DNA from: Armillaria gallica
Taxonomy: Eukaryota > Basidiomycota > Agaricomycetes > Agaricales > Physalacriaceae
Assembly (NCBI GenBank): GCA_037576215.1
Contig: JBANDB010000006.1
Span: 1,488,001 to 1,552,000, forward strand
DNA length: 64,000 bases
Direction of reading: 5' to 3'
Part shown: positions 33,589 through 43,743 of the stretch, one piece after another
How positions within the stretch are numbered: the first letter of the stretch is position 1
Layout of the letters: each line of letters begins with the position of its first letter
Position numbers and translations under genes: made by a program
Notes under the pieces: model-generated
Seen by the model: the letters and a program-made list of their open reading frames with translations, nothing else
What the model was told of the DNA's origin: nothing
The model's database searches: none

Positions 33589-33950
33589 ATGCTTCTGAAT
33601 TAGCTGTCAATACAATGTAGCGGTAGAGAAATAACGGGTAGTCACACTACTCAAAACATGTAAGTATTTAAAGTTGATATTGGATCTATGCGTCCTACAT
33701 GTACTCGGAACTCCCTGGCCGATATTCAAGTGAAAAGTGAGGCCCCGAACATTACTTCCACTTCTCCTCGACCTTTGATACTCGTGTCTATGATAAATCT
33801 CTGGTCACAAACGCCATTTGTTGTCTCCCGACTTGTCCTAACAACGGACATGGCACAAAATTTTCTGTGGTCGATCGATACCGTCATATACGCTGGCCAG
33901 GGGAGAGGCATAGACTCAGATGGTGGGGGTTGTTAACTGCAGAAGATGGA
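33589..33950. other. Intergenic spacer between convergent genes, 362 bp
   Basis: Lies between the OPT stop and the stop of the minus-strand hypothetical gene; presumably two 3' UTRs. Nothing else was recognised. Confidence 0.4.
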
Positions 33951-34927
33951 CTATGGCGTAAAATGATGCTCAGCCAGTGAATCTGGGCTGTCGATGAAGT
34001 GTGACTGTGAGTCTGGTTCAAAGGTGTTTACAATAAGATCAGCGACGCGCGGAATCGCGCGCGTTGGGGTAGCAGGGGGGACGATTGTCGACAAGCTTGT
34101 CGATGGTGTTATTCCCTCTTTGTCCACGGAGCTGAACGAGGTATCTGCCGGCGACACGCTGTTGAGAGGTAAAGGGAAATCGATTTTGGGCTCCTGAAGG
34201 GCATGAAAGTCGGTGAGAGCCTTGGAAAGATCGTCAAGCTGAAGACGCGGTCAATCAAGCAATAAACAGAGCTCGAGATGTCTCACTTTGCTCATGACTT
34301 CCAAGATTCCCTCTTTTCTGCCTTCGAACTGATGAGAAAGTTTGGCGAATTCGGCTTCTCGCTCCCTGTTTTGCTTCTCCTCATCGGCCTCTGAGCTGAC
34401 GTCAACACGTTCGTACTCTCCAACCTCTCCTGCATCATCAGCATCATGCTTCTCCTTGTCTTCCTTTCCTTCCCACGTATCGTGGTTGTTTGCTCTGCCT
34501 TTGCCCTTTGCTTGGTCTCCCTGCTTCGTCCCAATAACCTCCATCCCGAGATGTAGCGCAGCTATCTCACTTTGCAGTTCTAACACCTTGGACAAATGCG
34601 ACCACAATAATTCATCTGTTTTGGGATCATAATATGGGATTCGCATGTCAAGATGTAGTAGTGGATCGGCGGGTACGACCTGGCCGACTACAGATCCATC
34701 ATATGGATCACGAAGAGGCTCTGTATGCCGCGATGGTACGTTGAAATAATGACTCTTTGTCGCCTCTTCGGATTGCTCGGCATGAAGGTCCGCGAGAATG
34801 GCATCATGTGGGGTGGGTAAATTTGAGGTCAAGGAGTGTACTGGACCTGGAGGTGCTTCTATCGGCTAGGAGGGTCATCAAACACGTTACTTTCTTGCGA
34901 AGGATTTCCGAACCAGGATCCCAGCAT
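33951..34927 (-). CDS. Hypothetical protein, basidiomycete type
   Basis: I do not recognise the family. Two exons, 34927-34287 and 34238-33951, with a 48-nt in-phase intron. The start MLGSWFGNPSQESNVFDDPP is followed, after a one-base slip near 34864-34866, by IEAPPGPVHSLTSNLPTPHD and AILADLHAEQSEEATKSHYF. A region rich in Pro and Asp follows (RIPYYDPKTDELLWSHLSKV), then LQSEIAALHLGMEVIG, an acidic/Lys-rich low-complexity stretch (about residues 125-180) and a heptad-like helix. The C-terminal ~95 residues are Ser/Thr/Pro-rich and end SLAEHHFTP. With one base added at the slip (C2 in AGCCGA) the protein is 309 residues. It has no signal peptide or membrane segment and looks largely disordered with one coiled coil. 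It is divergent from the amidohydrolase gene (130-bp gap). Confidence 0.55.
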
Positions 34928-35057
34928 TGATTACTACGAAAAAGTGAGTGAGGGGAGAAGATGATCTCCTTTGGACCGGAGTTTACCGACATAGTCATGA
35001 GGTTCTTAGCCCCATCTTATCTACCCTGATCCCGGCATATCTTTGCCCAATTTCGCC

Positions 35058-37509
35058 ATGTCGTCGCTCGACAAGAAATTGGTGCATAGTCGGATTGCTC
35101 TACCTAGGCGAAGGCTAGTCACCCCTCTTGCCCGTGTTTCGCTTCTTCTTCTTGCCCTGGTATTTTCTACCTTGCTCTTCTTTGGTGACTTCAGTAATCC
35201 TGCCGACTCGACGACATATGCGATATGCTCCCATGGAAGCAACGTTTACATCGTCGATGCCCTTAACTCGCGAACGCCTTGTATACTTGTAGTTGGTTCC
35301 TTCATATCCGATGTAGGAGATCTTGGTGGGTCGGAGCACATGCTCGTGTGTCGTTCAACTTAACGGTTAAATACATTAGACTCTATCCAGCGGAGAAGGA
35401 AGTCGACTGCGCCTCTAGAGGTCAAATATATTCCCGACGGAGCTATGATTGTACCAGGAATTAGCGGTATGCAACATCTCATACTCTTCTTGTGAACCAC
35501 CTTACAAACCTTGTCATGTGTAGAATCTCATGCCCACATTATGCATTATGGTTTATATCGTCAGATACCTCTTGAAGTGGGAAGAAATATATCCGAGACC
35601 GTCTCCTTTGTCGAAAATTACATCGTATCAAATCCAGATATCTACAACAACATGTCGAAGGTCATTGAGGGATGGGGATGGGATCATACTGCCTGGCCAG
35701 AGTCAAGGTTCCCAACCTCAGTGCGCGCGTTTTGCTTATACCGTTTATAACAGTCCTTTAAATGATACAGGCCGATCTCGACGCTAGTCCAGTTATTCGT
35801 GGACGTTCTGTGATGCTGCGTAGTAAGGACGGGCATGGTACCTGGGTCTCCGGTCGTATCCTACAGGAGATTCGTCCCCTTCCACATGCCGTAGAAGGAG
35901 GAGTCATTGTTCGTGACAAGAAAGGGAAACCGATTGGCAAGAGTTTAGATCCTTCGCTACTAGGTATAACATTGACGACGCACGTCATAGGTGTATTCCT
36001 CGACAATGCTCAAGACTTGCTGCCAATTCCAGAGCCAACTGACGAAGATTATGAGCGACGCTTCTCGACTACTGTACAAAGTGCCTTGGCCAACGGACTC
36101 ACGTCCATCCATGATGCCAAACTAGACTTCCGGCAGCTGGACTTTTTCAAGAGGTATTTACTTGTAATGCACGGTGAAACCGAAACTTACCTCATTATAG
36201 AAAGGCTGCGGCCAGAAAACTGCCAGTACGCACAGTAATGCAACAAATTGTATCATCTTTACTGAGCTCGTTATGTAGATCCGTCTGTACGGAATGACGA
36301 ACTACGACGAAGGTGAAGAATACTGGGGTAACATCACCAAACCACAAATGCTGTCAGATGACCACAGGTTCAGTGCCCGCAGCGTGAAGATCGTAGGAGA
36401 TGGTGTGTCGTGCTATTTCCGTCAAAACCCACATCATTTACACATCGAAAGGTTCCATGAGAACAGGTGGAGCAGCGGTAGGCACACCTGCCATGCATTC
36501 ATGGTCTTCCAGTGGACTGACAATTTCAGTTATATGAACCCTACACTGACAACCCGAACACAAACGGCTTTATGCGTGTGTCTGAGGCAACAATCAACAG
36601 GGTCATCCCACTCTTCCTCCGCGATGGCTGGCAGGTCGTGAGTGCTCGACCCCCATGTTAAGCACGCAATGTCATTTACTGTACAGAACGTCCATGCGAT
36701 CGGGGATCGTGCCAACGGTATCGTCCTGGATGCTTTAGAGTCCGCTTTTGAGGATGTTGATGTTGCCGCAATGCGGCCACGTCTTGAGCACGCTCAGATC
36801 ATGACGAAAGCTGATATCCAGCGTGCGGGGAAAATTGGCGGTGAGCTGAAATACTCTATAGCATGGATTTCAGTCTTATGCTCTACAGTCATTGCTAGTG
36901 TACAGCCCACTCACGTTATTGATGATATGTGGTATGCGGAAGAACGCATCGTGAGCCCCTTTTACTGCAGTGACACCTTTGAAGCAGCACTAACACGTTC
37001 TGTAGGGTCCGAAGCGTATAAAAGGGTTATACGCTTTCCGCAGCCTGCTCAATAGCGGAGCTAGAATAACTCTTGGTTCTGACTTTCCTGTTGAGACAAT
37101 GAATCCCCTTGCCGGGTTCTACGCCGCAATCACAAGATTATCGCTGGATGGACGATCACCCCACGGTCCAGGAGGATGGTAAATCTGAGGTCGTTTGTAC
37201 TGTTACCTTATCGCTCACCTTCATACAGGTTCCCTGAACAACGACTAACACGTCTTGAGGCATTGCGTGGTAAGCTTGCACGTCATATTTTTCATTCTTC
37301 TAAGTACTAAACACCGTGTTTGAGGCATGACCATCGACCCGGCGTATGCGTCATTTAGTGAATCAATTCTAGGCTCACTAGAGCCTGGGAAACGAGCGGA
37401 TTTCGTCGTCCTGTCGCAGAATATCATGACAGTCCCAGTGTCCGAAATCATGAACACGACGTTCCTTGCGACGGTCATCGATGGTATCGCTGTCCACGGA
37501 GAAATTTAG
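35058..37509 (+). CDS. YtcJ-like amidohydrolase with N-terminal membrane anchor, 14 exons
   Basis: Predicted metal-dependent amidohydrolase (TIM barrel) of unknown substrate. Fourteen exons: 35058-35325, 35380-35466, 35524-35720, 35771-35936, 35991-36153, 36201-36225, 36279-36402, 36452-36477, 36530-36634, 36687-36840, 36889-36950, 37006-37178, 37229-37269, 37325-37509; 591 residues, all in phase. Residues ~25-43 ([18 protein letters not shown]) form one hydrophobic helix after a basic stretch, so it is a likely signal anchor with the enzyme on the lumenal side. Metal-site elements appear in order: [16 protein letters not shown] (HxH), [36 protein letters not shown] and [13 protein letters not shown]. 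The protein ends [12 protein letters not shown], the usual C-terminal beta segment. The intron at 35937-35990 starts GCAAGA (GC-AG); it is a multiple of three without stops, so retention would add 18 residues. The last intron ends TTTGAG. Confidence 0.88.
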
Positions 37510-37629
37510 ATTTTCTCAGCATTTAGAAACTGCGATATGTGAAATCTTGTTTTTGTATAAGGATTCGCGTTAGAAAGGACAAGATATCAAGGACTATATA
37601 ACATAGAAATGTCTCTAAGAGACCTTTGA

Positions 37630-38271
37630 TCAGTAATAGGTGATATCCCAATGCGTTCCTTCATCCTATGCAAAACAAACAATTAAGTAGGTGTTCGGAA
37701 ATGAATATCAAACCTACGCAATAGATATTCCCACTAGCGGCCTTCCATTGAGGATATCCGTCTCCTCTATCCGCAATTCGAGTGAATGCAGACTTGATGT
37801 AATTGTCGACTACCGTCGCATGGCGAACGTCCACTGGACACTGTTAGATCGTGGTCTGGATACTGCATGCGACAAAAAGAACAACCTTTGTAGCCATTGG
37901 CATGGGAGTATGTTCCACTGGCATGACCTGTCTCGGTACCACCGGTAATGACCAACGAACTAGAGCCCGAAGCCTTCTTCAACGTGATAACCCCGTTGAC
38001 TGTCCCAGAAAGTATGCCGTCGTACGATGTACATGTTGGTCTAGTCCTGTTCCGAGTATTATATGGCAGATCCAGTAGAATTTTTATTTAGCGAGGCTTA
38101 CTTATCTGTACATCCCCCAGAGGAGTAGGCAGTAATCCCCGCAGGAATGAGAAGGGCTTCAGCTTGAGCCTGTGTTAAATGGGTCCCGCTGCGTGCCTGC
38201 ATCGGTGACGGATCGCCAGCAGCTACGTCCAACCCGAGGAGAAGAAAAACAGAGAGTGGGAATACCAACAT
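37630..38271 (-). CDS. Secreted M15/VanX-VanY-like zinc metallopeptidase
   Basis: Small secreted protein with the zinc site of the M15 (D-Ala-D-Ala peptidase/hedgehog) fold. Four exons (38271-38102, 38046-37886, 37833-37718, 37665-37630) give 160 residues, all in phase. MLVFPLSVFLLLGLDVAAG is a clear signal peptide. The mature part reads CTSYDGILSGTVNGVITLKK, then GGTETGHASGTYSHANGYKV with D next. SHANGYKVD matches the M15 pattern SxHxxGxAxD (His and Asp zinc ligands). The C-terminus DEGTHWDITYY supplies ExxHW (catalytic Glu, third ligand His). The last two motifs exist only after splicing, which strongly supports the introns. Substrate is unknown; fungi lack peptidoglycan, so bacterial or self peptides are both possible. 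A TATAAAA lies about 60 bp upstream (38331-38337). It is convergent with the amidohydrolase. Confidence 0.82.
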
Positions 38272-38330
38272 AATCACGTGGAGTTCAGATGTAGAAAGCG
38301 TAACACTGAGCAATCTCTGATTCACAACGC

Positions 38331-38337
38331 TTTTATA
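38331..38337 (-). promoter_or_regulatory. TATA box of the M15-like gene
   Basis: TATAAAA on the minus strand about 60 bp 5' of the ATG at 38271, a normal fungal position. It lies in the 399-bp spacer (38272-38670) that otherwise shows nothing. Confidence 0.5.
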
Positions 38338-38670
38338 CCACTGGCAAATAGGTACCGTCGCTCCGCCAAGGTAGCCTCTGACAGATGCACCTGGACATGG
38401 TGCAACATGTGCATATGCTACGTGACAAGAATCTCTTCGAGACATGCTTTCTATCGCCGGGATGGGAGCAGAACTGTCTGGTTAACCCCTAGGCCTAGCT
38501 GAACACGTAACATCTGGTTCGAGTGCTTGTTCCGCGTGTTATAAATGAACGTTGATCTTGGCTTCCCCTTCGAACGCCAAGACAAGCAAACGTTGTTGTG
38601 ATTAACATGGAGTAAGTACTTATTGAAATTCGAGTTACAAACAGCTATCTGCGATCACGTGTCAGTACTC

Positions 38671-39685
38671 TCAGCAGTAGTAGTCATCAGTCCACGTACT
38701 GGGAACAGCCTGTCCTGCAGAATTGACATATGCCGCCAAACCGCTATTACCGCAAATGATTCCTCTCACAAATGCCTCCGCTACCACATTGGCGCCCTCT
38801 ACTGACGTGTGGGTATGATCGAGAGGGTAATAATCATTCACAACGGTCTCCCCGAGAGCTTCATAGGCCTGGGCCACGTAGGCATAGTGATTTATGTACT
38901 TCGCACCAGTACGAGTGGCAGCCGTATTAGCATATGCGACAAAGCGAGGAGGATCGGTAATGACACCGTCGTCCCAATCATTGCTGGGCGTTTGCGCAGA
39001 GATGATCGGGATGGCGCCCTTGGCTTGAAGAGCGGTGACGGCATTCTGAATATAGTACGGGAAGGTGTGAATGACTATGCTTTCACCACTAAAAGGTAAC
39101 CGTTTAATGTTCATCCCTAATCGTTCACGAAGCTACTAGTAACACTTACGCTGAGTTGGTCACTGTTGCTGTCGTGTCGTAGTCATCCCCTGAGAAGAAT
39201 TTGTTTATATGGATGTGAAGAGATTGGGTGCAAGTAGAAACATACCATAAGCATCCTGACGTCCATTATCCACAGTACCGGATGACCCATCATTGTGGCC
39301 GAACTCGATCACGACGTAGTCGCCGCTAGAGACTGTGTCGATGAGTGTGGTAAAGCGACCTTCGTCGGTGTAGCTTCGTGCACTACGACCCGCAATGGCT
39401 TTGTTCACGACCGTGACTGACAGATACTGGCCTAAATATTGACCCCAGCCTTTACAGTTTCCATCACGACTCGGATCAGATAGCAGTATCCTCGACAATT
39501 TTATAGTACTCACCGTCAGTTCCCGAGCCTCCACCGCCTGAAAATAAAATCAGCATATGAGTCTAATTGGGGACCAGCTGTAGGTACGCACCTTTGGCCA
39601 TGGTTGAATCGCCAGCTAAGTAAACGGTTGTTCCCAGGACATAAGTGGCGAAGCTAGGCAGCAACAACAATGTGGGGAAAAACAT
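38671..39685 (-). CDS. Rhamnogalacturonan acetylesterase, CE12/SGNH family (copy 1)
   Basis: Secreted esterase removing acetyl groups from rhamnogalacturonan in pectin. Five exons (39685-39592, 39537-39514, 39449-39246, 39189-39150, 39088-38671) give 259 residues. The signal peptide is [18 protein letters not shown]. The SGNH blocks are [11 protein letters not shown] (nucleophile Ser27), [18 protein letters not shown] (Gly), [13 protein letters not shown] (Asn) and [12 protein letters not shown] (Asp and His of the triad). The protein ends [16 protein letters not shown]. All motifs needed for activity are present. It lies head to tail with a paralogue (40059-40990) that shares the blocks but has fewer introns: the introns after MAKG and after DAYG are unique to this copy. 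Extracellular pectin degradation is the likely role. Confidence 0.9.
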
Positions 39686-40058
39686 GGCTCACGTTGAACT
39701 GCCCATTGGACATTATCAGCTCTCATATAAAAGCGTTCTCATAGATCTTGGCGCGGGGTTTTCCATAACCATAGCAACGCATACTTTCAAACATCAGCAG
39801 ATGAATGCGGAAGGTTTTCGAAACACTGATTCTCGACGTACAGAATAATTTTCCGAGCACGGTAGCCGATCAATGTTGAGGCGTGTGGTCTTCAGCGGAT
39901 CAGCTGGCGGTAAGTCGCGGTCCGCATCGTGCAATGAATGTGCGGGAAAGTTTGGAGATCAGAAATCATAGGTCTTTCAAGGAATCCTTAATGATCTCGT
40001 GAACGAGAAACAGGCGAACAGGAATAGATTTCAACACCAAATTATATAGAGTGTATTT
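39686..40058. other. Spacer between the tandem CE12 genes, 373 bp
   Basis: Promoter region of copy 1 and 3' region of copy 2. No coding frame was recognised. A TATATAA-like string lies near 39725, but on the opposite strand to copy 1. Confidence 0.35.
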
Positions 40059-40990
40059 TTAGAGACAACCATCTGCACAAGATTCTTCTCAACACAAGGT
40101 CGACGCGAAGAGAAAACAATGGCACTTACTCGGAACATCTTCTCCGGCGGAGTTGACACTATCGACCAACGAACTATCGCCGCAAAGTAGACCTCTCACA
40201 AACGCTTCAGCCACAACTAGCGCGCCCTCGGGACTTGTGTGCAAATGGTCATTGGGGTAGTAAGTCGTGACCTCAGTTTCTCCGAGAGCGTTGTACGCCT
40301 GGGCCACATAGTCGTAGTGATCAACGTAAGCGATGCCTTTCCGCGTACCAATGCTTTGGGCATAGGTAACAAATCGACCACCAGCCGCAATAGAGTCACC
40401 GTCCCAGATATTGTCCGGGGTCACGGAGGAGATGATTGGAATCCCCCCCTTAGCCTGGATCGCGTCCACGGCGTTCTCGATATAATACGCAAAACTGTGG
40501 ATGAGAATCTGTGTGCCGCTGAAAGTGTTTTCGACTCAGGATCGTGGATGTACAGTTATGTATTTGGGCCGTACCTCGACGTTGTGACAGTCGCTGTGAT
40601 GTTGTAGCCATCGCCTACGGCGTCCTGTTTCCCATTGTCAACTGATCCAGCTGACCCATCGTTATGACCGAACTCGATGATAACATAGTCTCCACTCTCC
40701 ACCTCATCAACAAGAGAGTCGAAAAGGCCTTGTTCGCTATATGTTCGGGCACTTTGGCCACCTACAGCTTTGTTGACCACAGAGAGTGTGACGAATTGAC
40801 TAAGATATTGGCCCCAACCTGATTGTGAATTTAGCAAGACGAAATTCACGAGAAAGACCAGCTAACCATCTGTTCCCGTTCCGGAGCCGCCACCGTTTTT
40901 GGCCATGGTAGAATCCCCCGCCAGATAAATTGTTTTTGCAACAGCGCCTCCAGTAGCGCACAACAATGAGACGACAGGAAGCAAGCGCAT
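40059..40990 (-). CDS. Rhamnogalacturonan acetylesterase, CE12/SGNH family (copy 2)
   Basis: Paralogue of the neighbouring copy with the same predicted role. Four exons (40990-40867, 40818-40575, 40518-40130, 40072-40059) give 256 residues. The signal peptide is MRLLPVVSLLCATGGAVA. The SGNH blocks are [15 protein letters not shown] (Ser27), [31 protein letters not shown] and PNDHLHTSPEGA, so the catalytic machinery is intact. The last coding exon is just 14 nt (40072-40059), ending the protein ...EDVPNGCL. If the GTAAGT donor at 40129 is ignored, a read-through frame gives a different, longer tail (SKCHCFLFASTLC). The TD/GWG intron is shared with copy 1, while two copy-1 introns are absent here, so introns were lost or gained since duplication. 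Confidence 0.9.
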
Positions 40991-41342
40991 TGTCGAAAAA
41001 CTCAGATGCAGTACAGAAACAAACTCCAGTCTTTTTAAGCCAACTCATGTTCGCCTCACAATCCGCGTTGTCAAACTGGTTTTCCGAAAATCCTGAAAAA
41101 GATTTGAGTGAAAGCAACCGGACCGTGAATATGTCCACAAGGCCGTCTATGTCGGTCAGAGTCTGATGACTTGCGCAGGCGGTTGCTCCCTCTGGCCTTA
41201 ATCACACGAGACGGAGACGGAGAAATATCAGTGGATTGTCACGAGCCAAGCCTCTTAGCCCAACGGTCATCTACGGCGAACTTGAACCTCGGAAAAAAGC
41301 AGGGAGAAGCAAAGCGAGTACGGGCCGGGACATATTTTTTCT
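40991..41342. other. Intergenic spacer, 352 bp
   Basis: Upstream of CE12 copy 2 and downstream of the GNL1-type gene. No gene, repeat or RNA was recognised. Confidence 0.35.
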
Positions 41343-43499
41343 CTACGAATTCTCATCTGTGGCCATGTCATCTGAGTCAACAAAATCCAGTGCGGCAAAC
41401 CGTCCTAGAACTCCCTTTATTGGTCCGTCGTCATCATTAGATTCCGAGTCTTCGCTGGGAGTCTCATTCTCCGGGTCTTCATCGGCCGATGAAGATTCGT
41501 CTTCGCTATAGACGTCTGATGCTTCATCTTCATCATTTGAGTCATCATTTCCGGGAATCCAGATGCCCCTGCCCCCAGTTTGAGCGTGAAGAACCCCATC
41601 TTCTTTTGTATCCGGAGGCCAGAATGCCCAAGTGATTCTGGCTTCTGCCACTGCCCTAAGGACTGGATAGTATTGAGATGGTATACTTCTCTTAGAGAAG
41701 ATTACAGCTTACTTGCGTTGCCAGCGCGGTTCACATCCATCCTCCCCGCTTTTGCAGTGACCCAGCCTCTTTTATCGGCATAAGTGCTCATCACTTCCAT
41801 TGCAGTCCATTCAATCGACCTTGCAACGACGCGCTTCTCACCATTGCGCCATGTTCGTTTATCTTCGATCACGGGCAACTTAGAATTCGGGTGCTCCAGA
41901 TGATATATTTCCTCGATAGGTAGGCGCTCGCCAACAAAGTGTATGCACGACGGTATCGATGAGATGCGCGAGATTGGAAGAATGCCGGAGAGCACCTGCA
42001 AGGTCCATCAGATGAAAAAGATTCGCAGCGACCGATATTACCTGCAGTTCCATAGGAATAAAGTTTGGCATGACAAGGCCAGGACAATCTACCAGACGAA
42101 CTTCTGGTGTCCAGAAGAGTGTTTGAAAATGTTTTGTCTATCAAGAAGATAAGAGCGGTTTGTATATAATATGCCCGACAAAGCTGACCTTCCCGGGTGT
42201 TTTGGATGCATGGACCCTCTGAGTGCCAAATAGAGCATTCAGAAGGGAGGATTTTCCTACGTTAGGCTGACCTGCATTTCAGAGAACACCGTCAACACAA
42301 TCATAAAATCCGCGGAATAATACCAACCTATCAAGCCGATTGTCAAGATCTGAGGTTCTAACCCTGGAGCGTTAGTCCCGCCTTGCTCTTCTGAGGTCTC
42401 ACTTCGGGGAATAGCTGGACCCCCAATTGGCATTCCTGTTTTTCCTCCTCTTGCATTCTTGACCGCGGCCCAATCAATTCCCTGTTTGACCGATGGCTTC
42501 CAATCCTTTAACCATCGAGGATTGACTTTCACCTTTTCTGGATCGAGCATCTCGGCATGAACCTCTTGCAAAACTTGCACGAGCCTCTGTCTGAAATCAT
42601 CCGGAAGATGAGGATCGTATCTTTTTCGACCCTGATGAACGGCGCTTGGATCTCTTTCCGCATATGCCTCGACTTCCACTATAGGAACACCGGGATAATG
42701 ATCGTGTAGATACCGTGTCCAAGCCTGTACACGCTCAGGACCCGTTATGTCCACCTTGGTTAGTACTAGGATGTGTCTAATACTGGACAGATAGTCGGAC
42801 AGAGAGGGCGGATAGTGAAGAAGGGGACACCGTGAGTCGAGGAGAACAAGGATGATGTCCGAAATTTCTGTTACTCGCCAACTAATATCAAAATCAGCCT
42901 CATCTCAAACGCAGATTCATATCTTGGTACACACAGCTGACGCCAGACCTCTATATTCCGCTCAAAATAGGTCGTTGAACGGGGCATTGAAGTAGGAGGA
43001 GATCGGATCTCTGACTCCTCGTCGCCATCTTCCTTCTCATTCGAGTTTCCAGTGCTCCCCTGCCATCTCTCCACTATCGTGTCAGTTTTACGAAGCCATG
43101 TTTTGAACAATCTCTCCTCGTTGCGCTCCACGTCTTCCTTAGACATCTCATAACGCCACTTCGGTCTCTTTGGACAAGTCAGAGTGTCTAGCGGCGCTGG
43201 AAAACAATACTCTTGTAAAGAGAGAATGGCTGAGCGAGTCGGAATGGGTCGAGGGAGCACAAGACTGGCGGCAAGTGACTTGGCCTGTTCCAAAAATTCG
43301 GGAGGCAACTTGACGAACGCCGACTGTAGCTTTTAGATGTTTCGGGAGGCGGTAGTGAACGACCAAGATGCGTTTTTTTGCGGTTCGTCCGCTTTGGCTT
43401 TGGGATGGTGTTGGGCTCCACATCACCACGCTTTATTGCACGCTTGAGTTGCTGCTCTTGTTTCTTTTGGCGTGTCGAGGTTGGCTTGCGTCGAGGCAT
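41343..43499 (-). CDS. GNL1/HSR1-type circularly permuted GTPase
   Basis: YlqF/YawG-family GTPase, probably acting in ribosome assembly. Exons 43499-42935, 42881-42328, 42271-42189, 42137-42042, 41995-41713 and 41662-41343, about 633 residues. The basic N-terminus MPRRKPTSTRQKKQEQQLKR is nucleolar-like. The permuted G motifs occur in the order G4-G5-G1-G2-G3. These are the RHILVLTKVDITGPE block (NKxD replaced by TKVD), later GLIGQPNVGKSSLLNALFG (P-loop, restored by splicing) and SKTPGKTKHFQT. LVDCPGLVMP (DxPG) follows. A YFERNIEVWRQLWRVTEISD block upstream is typical of GNL1. The C-terminus is acidic (DSNDEDEASDVYSEDE). A one-base frame slip lies at an A4 run (43331-43334) between LPPPETSK and LQSAFVKLPPEFLEQAK; a fifth A restores the frame. 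No in-phase intron rescues it. Confidence 0.88.
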
Positions 43500-43743
43500 G
43501 AATGATGAGGAGAATGATTGACCGCTGCCGCCGCTCCGGTCCGACAGGGCAAAAATTATGATGTCATACTTATCAGGGTCCAGACTTCCTGATCGAGCAT
43601 AAGTATAGGCCGCCCTAGCGACTCTCGAGTTACTTAGTACATACTACCAGTACAGGATGAATAAAATACAAGAATAAGCCATCGCTAATCTATAGTGTCC
43701 AGAAGGTGCATGCATAAGTAAATAATCCGAACACTAAGCATTG

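Noticed and set aside
33688..33936. Short plus-strand frame after the OPT gene
   Set aside because: It lies in the 3' spacer, and its opposite-strand shadow is equally open; no coding features.
43330..43440. A 107-nt intron in GNL1 that would avoid the frame break
   Set aside because: It would delete the basic N-terminal region and its donor is inside a strongly coding stretch; a single A fits better.
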